Positions 11,601 to 20,202 of a stretch of 64,000 nt of DNA are shown one piece after another (within the stretch, counting starts at the first letter, position 1; every line of letters starts with the position of its first letter). Origin of the DNA: Pelecanus crispus (lineage: Eukaryota; Chordata; Aves; Pelecaniformes; Pelecanidae); assembly GCF_030463565.1 (NCBI RefSeq), contig NC_134656.1, positions 6,186,501 through 6,250,500 on the forward strand, written 5' to 3'. The position numbers and the translations under genes were made by a program. The notes beneath the pieces are model-generated. The model was not told the origin of the DNA, searched no databases, and worked only from the letters and a program-made list of their open reading frames with translations.

Positions 11601-12476
11601 TTTTGTGTTCAGATAAATTTGCGTACAAGTAAATTTCATGTGTTATGAAGGGCTTGTAAGCCCTTCAATTTTACCTCCTCAGGAGGTGTTTTCAGGAATC
11701 CCCATTTGTGAGACCATCGTCTTGCAGCTTCTAGTTCACTTTCAATATATTTCTTCCTAAACCAGAGAAATATTTAAGATGACTTTGAAAGCTTTCATTG
11801 AAAAAAAAAACCCAAACCGCAAACCCTACTACTAATGTAACAAAGCAGAGCACTTTAGCATGATCTTTAGACCTTTAGTTCCAAACAGCAAGTTCAAATA
11901 TCAGTTAAGAATTGTCTGTCTGGGAGGTGATGGGGAAGTATTTTCCATAGGCTGGAAATGAAACAGTACGTGTGAATGCACTTCCTTGCAAATCACGTTT
12001 ATGTTAGGCATTGGAGGAGGTCAAATTTGCTATGAGACATTTTTTGAAAAACTTGCAAGCACCTATGTCCTTTCACAGATATTTTCCTGTGCTACTGGCT
12101 GATGAAATGGCCCCCGCTCCGCCCCGGCCCCGCTCCCCGCCCCTCACACCCAGAGGAAGATGGAGGGAAGCGCTGGAGCAGACGGGCAGCGCCGTCTGCC
12201 GCCCGTCCAGCTCAGGGCTGTGCCACCTGAGGGTACTAAAACCCCTGGGGCTCCTGCATGAGCGCGCACGCTGTACAAACACCCGTCAACACCCCAAGAA
12301 GCTGCTTCAGCCTCAGCCCGCCCGAAAGTGGGCGCCGAGCTGCCGGGGGGGCCGCCTCGGGCGGGAGGGGAGGAGGCGGCGGGAGAAGCAGCAGAGCCGG
12401 CCCGGGGCCGTTACCAGCAGCTGTCCCTCGCCACGAAGCTGCAGGCCTGCGGCGGGCCGGGCCGGCGCTGCGCCAT
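7908..12476 (-). CDS. CIMIP1: Ciliary microtubule inner protein 1 (C20orf85 homologue), four coding exons, complete
   Basis: Joining 12476-12415, 11756-11675, 10600-10502 and 8063-7908 on the minus strand gives one uninterrupted 132-codon frame ending in TGA. All three introns (658, 1074 and 2438 bp) begin GT and end AG. The product matches the C20orf85/CIMIP1 family as I remember it (human 137 aa). Shared blocks are MAQ at the start, KWGFLKTPPEEL near residues 38-49, KPKIQLPE, RPVTPVEKYIK closing exon 3, TTQGFIGWRSAVPGL in exon 4, and SCKG.F...L.WP near the C-terminus. The family is small, has no enzymatic motifs, signal peptide or membrane segment, and belongs to the proteins lining the inside of axonemal doublet microtubules in motile cilia. 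Expression should therefore be restricted to multiciliated and flagellated cells. The start is chosen because the ATG has a strong Kozak context (G at -3 and +4) and begins MAQ as in human. The N-terminus is the most diverged part. No frameshift or premature stop is present, so the gene looks functional. Confidence 0.95.
8603..8655. repeat. (ATC)n trinucleotide microsatellite in CIMIP1 intron 3
   Basis: This is about 53 bp of TCA/ATC repeats with two single-base interruptions (TCG near 8614, ACC near 8648). Read on the minus strand it gives a run of GAT/GAC codons that looks like poly-Asp. It lies in the middle of an intron, so that frame is not a protein. It is long enough to be length-polymorphic. 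Confidence 0.95.
10502..10600 (-). CDS. CIMIP1: CIMIP1 coding exon 3
   Basis: This 99-nt, phase 0-0 exon lies between an acceptor TTTTAG and a donor AAG|GTTAGA. It encodes 33 residues: an acidic/lysine-rich start (LIEEEKKEN), KPKIQLPEHLQV, then the strongly conserved RPVTPVEKYIK. It appears one residue shorter than the human exon, within the acidic linker. Confidence 0.94.
11675..11756 (-). CDS. CIMIP1: CIMIP1 coding exon 2
   Basis: This 82-nt exon follows an acceptor ending GGTTTAG and is followed by the donor GAG|GTAAAA. It encodes the end of a split Trp codon plus 27 residues, starting KKYIESELEAARRW and ending KWGFLKTPPEE. The length is the same as I recall for the human exon. The conserved pattern is Glu/Ala/Arg-rich, then W..xWGFLxTPxEE. 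It ends in phase 0. Confidence 0.93.
12275..12281 (-). promoter_or_regulatory. Possible forkhead (FOXJ1-type) site in intron 1
   Basis: The minus strand reads GTGTTTGTAC, containing the forkhead core TGTTTGT, about 135 bp inside CIMIP1 intron 1. FOXJ1 works with RFX factors on cilium genes. A seven-base match is weak evidence alone. Confidence 0.25.
12415..12476 (-). CDS. CIMIP1: CIMIP1 coding exon 1
   Basis: This exon carries the start codon (12476-12474) and 20 complete codons (MAQRRPGPPQACSFVARDSC). The last two bases, TG, are completed by the first G of exon 2 to make Trp. The donor is TG|GTAACG. The exon lies inside a CpG island, and its Arg/Pro-rich composition looks GC-driven. Only MAQ and the Trp at the junction align clearly with the human N-terminus. 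The exon is too short to be found by ORF length, so its assignment rests on phase, donor, start context and family ends. Confidence 0.88.
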
Positions 12477-12540
12477 GGCCGCGGGCTGCCCCGGCGGAGC
12501 GGCGGGGCCGAGCGCCGGGCCGGGCCCTCGCGGCTTCCGC

Positions 12541-12553
12541 GTTGCTGGGCGAC
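12541..12553. promoter_or_regulatory. X-box-like RFX motif in CIMIP1 promoter
   Basis: The sequence GTTGCTGGGCGAC starts 65 bp upstream of the CIMIP1 ATG. It resembles the RFX X-box GTNRCC-N(0-3)-RGYAAC, with half-sites GTTGCT and GGCGAC separated by one base. Each half-site has one departure (T for C, G for A). RFX2/RFX3 sites near the start site are a known hallmark of motile-cilium genes, so motif, spacing and gene identity agree. Binding itself is inferred. Confidence 0.6.
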
Positions 12554-13212
12554 GGCAGCGGAGGCGGGGCTCGCGCGGCGGCGGTTACAAAAGGGCGGGA
12601 AGGGTAGGGCAGTCGACGCCCCGCTGCGCTGCCTGAGGCGGCGGCTCCCCCGGCGGCTGCCCCCTCGCTTCTTTGGCCGCCTGGCGTCCCCACGCTGGCG
12701 AGTAGCCCTCCTGGAGCGATGCCGTACGCGCGCCTCTCAGGTGAAAGGCTCAAAATGCCCTTTCTGGGTTCCCTTCGGGGCCCTCAGGAAACCAGGGAAA
12801 GCGCACTTGATGTTGTCAGTAATTTTTTGGGGGGTGGCTTTGAGTGTTTGGTTTTTTTAAAAATGTTACTGGGTAGGAAAGCGTGTTTGGATTAAGCTAA
12901 TGAAAAGCTGTTACCTTGCTTGAGGAGTTAGCCGTGTTTCAGAGGAAGAGGTGTTGTCTAAGCTCTGCGATTTGCTGACTAGCTGGGCTCACCAGAAAAC
13001 AAATAGTCGGACACCTGTCTGGATACTGGCTTGTTAAGAGTCTATTTTAAACATGGACAAGCGAGTTGTTCAACAGCTGAAAACTTGCAGTGTTTTTAAT
13101 TATTTGTAATGGACATGAAAAATGGTTGAAGGATGCTGGGGTTTTTTATTTTGGTAAGAATCAGCTTGCTAACATGTCCAAAACTGAAACTGTATGTGCT
13201 ATGAGGGGTGTT

Positions 13213-13282
13213 TGCTTCTGTTTCCTCGTTTTTCAACCTTCTCTCTCTGCTTCTGTTTCCTAGTTTTTCAGCCTTCTATCTC
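13213..13282 (+). repeat. Two-copy tandem duplication, 35-bp unit
   Basis: Units 13213-13247 and 13248-13282 both begin TGCTTCTGTTTCCT and match at 32 of 35 positions. The unit is pyrimidine-rich. It is a local slippage-type duplication with a few later substitutions. Confidence 0.9.
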
Positions 13283-14587
13283 CAGGTCCTAGGTCCTCTT
13301 GATATACACCAAAGTTACCTTTTGGAAGTTACAGTGGGAAATAACACTGGTCTTGTGACAATACAGTATCTTTCTGCTCTCTTTTTCTGGTAGATGTTGT
13401 TCTTTACAAACTACATGCTTATAATATAAAGTTCTGAGAAAGACCTCAACATCCTTTATGGGTGATATGTGAGAACCCCAAAAATATTTACAGCTTGTAA
13501 AAAGTTCACTGTGTTCCAATATAATAATTTTTTTGGCTCTTCATCAAATTTCTTGTGATTTTATTTTCTTGCAGTTGCTTTATAAAACATTTCAACAATG
13601 AATGTAGCCAGCTGGCTCTTTGCCCTTATGGGTTTAAATAGTTCCCTGACCCCTTTCTTTTTGTCTGGAAACTGGCTTGTGCAAACACACTGTAAACAGT
13701 TAATGTGACTTTTTCACACCATTGGACAGTTATTATCCTTATTATAAAATAAATGCAGAAAGGTTTTGACCTAAGCTGAGTGGTTTATAGGTAGTGTGTT
13801 TGAATGCTTAATTGCTAGCTTTTTACTTGCTTTTTTATAGAGCAAAGGATCTAGAGGCCTTAAATACTTGAGTATGAAAAGACTGTATATATGTCTATTA
13901 ACATTTCAGAAGTACCAAGAACCTCTATTTGAGTAAGAGGAGAAAAAAACCTCCTGTAGTCCTAAAATAGCAATTAATACTGCTCTTCTGGGTCTCTAAA
14001 AATCATTAAACTATCAACAAATAGAATATTTCACTTACATGCCACTTCTTGATTCTGTAATTGATAATTAGACTAGCAATTAAATCAGCTGGGTCTCCTA
14101 TCACACCCATAAATGCTTACTCATTGTCCTACTTAATTAACTCCTGCTGCTTAGTCACATTTATCTCAGGAGCCCTCTTATTACTGCCTTGATGTTTTCT
14201 GTGAAAAAAGTAATTTGTTAATGAAAACAATCAAATTCATAGTTTACTATGTGTCAGGATTTAAACTGCAGTAGCACTTGTCAAGAGAGAATGAAACTTC
14301 TTATACTAACATTGTGAAAACAGGACTTCATAATGTTTAGTGTTTCTCTTTTTGTACTTAACTGAATTATTTTTCAGATGAGGGAAGGCAGTAAATGAGT
14401 AGTCAGTTTTAGGTCTTGCTAGGTTCTTCTGAGCACAGGGTAATATTAGAATTGCACTTGCACTATGAGAAAAGAAGTGAAATAAAATTTTAATGAGCTA
14501 ATAACTATACTGAATGACTTAGGGATACAGGTCCACTGAGATTCAAAAGTAATTTGCTGAAAGTCTGGGTCTTGTAGCTACATACAG

Positions 14588-14616
14588 CAGCATTTGTCAT
14601 GTGATGACAAATGCTG
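14588..14616. repeat. Perfect inverted repeat, 13-bp arms, 3-nt spacer
   Basis: The left arm CAGCATTTGTCAT (14588-14600) is exactly complementary to the right arm ATGACAAATGCTG (14604-14616), with GTG between. Single-stranded DNA or RNA could fold into a tight hairpin. It lies about 2.1 kb upstream of CIMIP1. No function is recognised. Confidence 0.95.
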
Positions 14617-14971
14617 AAGTAGATACTACATCACTCAGATACATGTTTAAGTAGAATCAAGTCTAAATACTTGGTGCTTCCAAGCAACATTCAGATCTTC
14701 TAAGATGGGTAAATTCTAACCTGGATATGGCCATAAATGCTGAAATGCTAATGCTTCCTATCCTCTGCCAATTAGGAATTATCCAATTATTCAGGTGCTC
14801 AGTAGTGCTGCTGTTGATCAAGTGGCCATTCTTTGAGAAATCACAACTTTTCCTCAAGAATTTACAACCTGTATATAACTTTTGAGAGTTGCAGATTAGT
14901 ATCTTGAGTTTCAGATATCCTTTCACCTGCGTAAGGCATCACCCTACCATTGGGGAAGTAGTTTCAGTCTC

Positions 14972-14990
14972 TTTTTTTTTTTTTTTTTTT
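14972..14990 (+). repeat. Poly-T tract (19 T)
   Basis: A 19-T run is followed directly by ACAG, which together resemble a strong 3' splice site. No open, gene-like exon follows. The run could also be the A-tail of a minus-strand retroposon, but no element body was recognised. Confidence 0.9.
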
Positions 14991-16368
14991 ACAGACCCTG
15001 TACTCCCTTCTCCCAGCACATAGTAAAAGTGCTTGTGGCAGCATGTTCTGACACAGGCTGGGCTACTGATATGGGTTAAAGCTAACCAAGTGGAAAACAA
15101 GATGCTTTAACCCAAATAGTTTTCTGTGTAGCTGTACAGATGCTTCCACCAGCACATGATGGGGCAATGCACGAGGGTTTGGAGGAGGGCAGTGCTGGAT
15201 GATAATGTTAGGTCAGAGTCTTTACAAAGCTACAGCCGTAGGATGTTGTGTTGACACAAATATAGGTGGTACTGTTCTGCAAAATAGGTCAGGGAACCAA
15301 ACTGACTTAAATAGACTCTGCAGAAAGAGAAAGTCAGATCACTGTTTTAATGTTTCACAGAACAGCTCCACAAGCAGTTGTGCTTCTGCAATCAAGGCAG
15401 CAGACAGAATGGAGACAGGAAAAGGTGATGCATGAGCCGAAATGGACAACTCGGGGTAGGTGGATATCTTAAACTTACACTGCTGCAAAAGACTTTGTAT
15501 AATGCAGTGATGGTTTTAATGTCATTCATGGTCTTCAAGATTTGAGTTAATTTTTGGTTTCTGGAAATCTCATGTGTCTACCCTGATACAAAAATGTTAA
15601 GGCTTTTTATATTGCTTGTTTATGGAGAAGGGTGTCCAAATTAGCACACAATAGCTTTCTGTGTGATAACCTTTGAAATTATATGAAAGGAACAAACCTG
15701 TTCTCCTTTGGGCTCTATGTAGGTATTTGTAAGTACTGTTTATGAGTGTCTCCTCTCTCAGTGAAGATGCTGATATTTGGTTCTAGATGATTGTGCTGGC
15801 TTGGGGCACTACAGCACGTAATACTGTGGTTGGACAGGACAGTTGCTGAGAAACTAATCTGCTTGGCTGGACTTAGAGGAGGTCTCAGCCATGTAAGGAC
15901 TGCCTCAGCTTTTGGTAGACTCAGGTGTGCAGCAGCAGCATAAAAGTGCTTGGGAGACCTTTCATCCAACTCTGGCCTCATTCCATGTTATAACAGTGTA
16001 CTTCATGATGAACTGTAGTAACTGCCATAGTGAATGGGAAAGCAACAATGCAAATGAAAAAGTATGACTGTTTTTCACCTTTACGATCCAAAAGCTTCCA
16101 AGTTGAGATGCATTTGTCACTAAATGAAGCCTTGAATTGTGTACTTGTTCCCTGAACACTTCTGAAACAAACTAGCAACTGTAAAGATCTGGTATAACAG
16201 AAATACATTTTCTTATGAAGAGATGGGCGTTATAGATAGTAATTCTTTCTTCATGGGAACAGCTATAGCACAGGGGGCCATGCAGCTTCTATTGCATTGT
16301 GTCCTGCTGGGATTGATGTTTGTAAATGCTGTTTTCTATCTGAGAAGTTCAGACAGTGCAATGTAAGA

Positions 16369-16390
16369 CATGTGCTGTGAATAGCACATG
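16369..16390. repeat. Perfect inverted repeat, 8-bp arms
   Basis: CATGTGCT and AGCACATG flank the six bases GTGAAT. It is short and may be chance. Confidence 0.8.
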
Positions 16391-19300
16391 CTAGTGATTT
16401 GGGGAATTGTCTCAGAGCTGTGTTACTAACTAGTGTGTGACCAGTAAGTCCCATACCTTCCTGCAGTGCTACAGCTTTTGCGGGATGGCTGGCAGCTCTG
16501 TAGAGACAACTGTCAGTGCTCCGACTAGTCTGTTTGGCTGGAAAAGTAGAACAAATGCTCTGCACTGATGGGAAATAATAGCAGTGAGGGAGAGAAGAAT
16601 GCTAATGTCCCTAAGGAAACCCATGGTGGTGCATGCCAGTCCATGTTCTCTGGTTTTGTTTCTGAAGGCCTGCACTTCATGCTCTAAGCCCTGTTATCTT
16701 TGCATCTAAAAACTTGAAAAACAGCTTCATTATTTTCTTTCAGTTATGTTGAGCTTACTTCTTCCCCTCCAATGTTGACAATGTCAGAACCTTCGAAAAT
16801 GAAGCTGTTTGAGGTGTTTATATATCCATTTGTGTATCTAGGCTTAGGCTCTTGCATTGAAAATGTTTACCAAAAAATATTAGCTAGTACTGGCAGTTCT
16901 GTGCTTGCTGCCCCATGGTTTGCAATATTAAGTGTGAAAGTCTAATAGAGGATATTGTAAACATAACTTCAGTGTCTTTTGCTGATGTTTCTAAATGGTA
17001 TTTCAGATGTAGGCAGCTTGAGTGGTAGACTGCTTTGTTATGATTACTGTGATTTAAGTAAACAAAGTCCTATTGACACTATAGACTGTGGCTTCATTCC
17101 AAAAAAACCTGCTAAAGTCCAGCACATCAAGAATATGTTACTTGGAGTTCCTAAATTTCCATTTATGAAAGGAACCCAATGGCCTGGTTAGAACCATTAT
17201 ATTTTGTAGCAAAATTTAAACTGTCATCTTATTGTGTCTGTAATTATCCAGTGACTTTTGAACAGTGAGTGGTGTGTCTACTTTCCCAACAATAAAATGT
17301 TTTCTTTTCTCTCCATAAAATGGCACTTGTAGCTACAGCTTTATGCAGGTTTCTGTGCTCGAAAGGCATGAACAATCTTAACGGAATTCAGATACCATTC
17401 AATAATTCCTGGAGTTTATTTGGTTTTGTGCAGAGTCATTGCTTTTTGTTCAAACTAAGGATTTACATGAGATACTTCTTTACATTACATATGATGGATA
17501 CGCTTATATTTGTATTGTACCTGGTGGAATAAGTATGCATGCCCTCCAAATAATTTTATTTCTGTTAGTGATATGGAGGGCTTTGTCACTTTCAAATTGG
17601 AGGACATGTTTGCATTAAAATTCTTCATTAATAGGCATTGTCTCTGAGCACTACTCCACAGCTCCAGTTGCAAGAGCTTGCAGAATGCTGCCTTATTGCA
17701 ATTTCAAAACCTATGGAACATGACCACCACTTCTAGCTTACTTGGTGTAAAAAATTCTTGTAAATGCCTATGTGCAACACTTATCAGAATTCTCCCCCTG
17801 ATACATGCTGGAGTACCTAGGCACAATATAAATTAAAGATGAAGGAAAAAGACATAATTTTGAATTTTGTTGTATTGTATAAACTGAAATCAAACTCTTC
17901 GTGGTCTTTGAAAGTGTTTTTTTTGTTTCAATACAGTGCATGTTTCAAATCAGAAAGAGTTGCCTTTCTTCCTTTTGCATGAAAGGCAGGGGGTCTAGGA
18001 CATTTTAATAGCTTTCATATCCTACTCTGCAAATATGTTATTGCAGCACAATAGTTTCTTTGCATGAGAATTGCTTAAATGATTCAAAATGGATTGAAAA
18101 ATATATTTCAAGTTTTAATTTTATGCACAGAACATTAATGAGCAGTGCCCCTTAGAGACTTGCTGTCAGTTTAACATATTCACAATAATCTCAACACAGA
18201 TGTTATTCCATCTAAATCCTTTTAGAGGGAAGAAACTAGTAATTTTTCTTTGGAGAACGTCAGAAAATGTGTTATTGTTGAAATTACATTTTGATCCCAG
18301 AATGCTGTGTAAAATATCATTGCTAGGAAGAATAAGTAGCACATTGTTTCTGAGGTAAAATGCATGTGAAACTTTTTTGAGCCTCCCGTAAATTTTAAAA
18401 CAAGTGAACGTTTTGTTAGTCCCGTGCTATTTTGCTTCCCTTGAGGGTGATTGTAGGCAATGATGGATATCAGCATGTAATTGTATTCTAATTTAAGAGC
18501 GTATTTGTTATTAGTTCAGATTTCTCTATTTGCAGCCGTAATGTGATGAAGTTATTGTCTTTCAGATACATTTCCGTGTGTGTTCTCTGAGCACATGCAT
18601 TAAACTACTTGCTAGAAAGAAATTACATACTTACAATAACAGTTTTTCTTGGAAAATAAAGTACTCTTTCTGTTTTGTCTTGTCTGATATGCCTGTGTTT
18701 TGGGGTTTTTTCCTACTTGGTGCACTCATGTTGTACTCTGCTCTTATATTTATTTTGAAATATTTTTTTTGTGTTAAGACTAGTCTTACCTGAGTACATC
18801 TTTGACAGTGAAGTTATGTTGATGCTATAAAAATGGTAACGTTGTAAATACATTGTAAATATTATGTTGTTCAATATTGGAGGAACTCCTTCTATTTCAC
18901 TTAATCTTAACCAGGGTTGGTCTTCAGTGGAGAAGGTGTAACTAGTGCCCTGTATAGACCCCAGCCGTATATAAGGGGTGCATAGGTAATGCAAAAGAGC
19001 ATATCTAGGAAAGTGTTGGATGACTCAAAGCAATGCTTCTGCAATTTTCCCAGATTCTAAGAACCTGTCTAGGACTGCATAAATACAAGAATAATACTTG
19101 CAGTTGTTGACTGTGGAGTACATTATCAGTTCTATGCAAAGATAGCTGGCTAGAGTAACCCCATCAGACTTTTCAGAAGTTTTTTTTTGGAGGAGGGGGA
19201 TGAAAGATGGGGGTGCAGTTAATCCATTACAAAAAGCAGGAGAATTACCAGTTCCAGTCAAAGAACTGTTCCAACCTCTTTTTGGGGGGAAAAAACTGCA

Positions 19301-20165
19301 ACTTTTATTACTGCCAGCAGTCCCCACAAAATGGCTGTGGGAACTGCAGTTATGCAACACATGAAGTGAGACCTCAGTTTCAAGGCTGAAGTCTATTTTA
19401 TGAGCCTTGATGCACAAAATGGCAGGGGGTGATGACTTCCTGAAACTTCAGGATAGTGCAATGGAATGTCCTTTATGAAAATGTATTTTGCAAAAACAGA
19501 TATCTTGATGTGAAATTGCTCTTCTTTTTTCCACTTTAAGAATGCTAAAGGGAAAATGACTGTTAATATGATGATGTAAAATAGCTACAAAAATGTAAGC
19601 AAAGGAAAAAAGTCAGCTAAAATTTCCAAACACAACTGCTGGGTTTAAATAGAATATGTATTATTTAAAGTTAAAAATGAACCAGAATCAAATTCAAATG
19701 TAAAGGTAATTTATATAATACTACCACTACATTTTTCAAACTACTAATGCATTTTTGGTTTGAACTTGTAAATGTAAATACATGTCAAAATTTTAAATAT
19801 TAATAGAAACTTGTAGTAGACAGACAAATATAAAACAGTCTTTTGCATTTTAAAGAACAAGTATCACTAACTTGCCTACTCGTAGCAGATCGGTTTAAGT
19901 GTGTATTAATGACAGTAAAGGTACGTATCCCTCACTTCAGGCTCACTTGATAGATTTGCTTCTATTAGTCACACTTCAACTTTTTACATGAATTTTTGTG
20001 TGGTTGAAAAGATGCGTACACCTTAGATGGGAATGAATGAAGTACATGGAACTTCTGGGTATATAGAAAATATTTCTAAACAAACATGAAGATACTTCTA
20101 CTCTTTAAAACTTCTTTTTTGTACCAATGAAATCTATTAAAAAAGCTATAAAAATTCCCAGAATT

Positions 20166-20202
20166 CCTTAAGTTCTTAAGGAGACAGTTTTTTTAAAAAA
20201 AA
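20166..20202. repeat. Adjoining palindromes CCTTAAG..CTTAAGG and T7A8
   Basis: CCTTAAG-TT-CTTAAGG (20166-20181) is followed six bases later by seven T then eight A (20188-20202). Both are self-complementary. No function is recognised. Confidence 0.8.

Larger units (their letters stand above)
12105..12765. promoter_or_regulatory. CpG-island promoter of CIMIP1
   Basis: This is the only long GC-rich, CpG-dense block in the window, and the change from flanking AT-rich DNA is abrupt. It contains CIMIP1 exon 1, the start of intron 1 and about 290 bp upstream of the ATG. Dense GC boxes are present, for example around 12563-12570 and 12593-12598 and in the C-rich run at 12108-12147. No TATA box is evident upstream of the ATG, so transcription probably starts diffusely at about 12.48-12.6 kb. 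CpG islands of this kind are often bidirectional. Several long open frames cross it in different frames, as expected from GC-rich, stop-poor DNA, and are not taken as genes. Confidence 0.85.

Noticed and set aside
12313-12753. 146-codon minus-strand open frame, and 198-200-codon plus-strand frames, in the CpG island
   Set aside because: They arise from GC-rich, stop-poor DNA. They overlap each other on both strands, and the real CIMIP1 exon 1 lies here in a different frame and ends at a splice donor.
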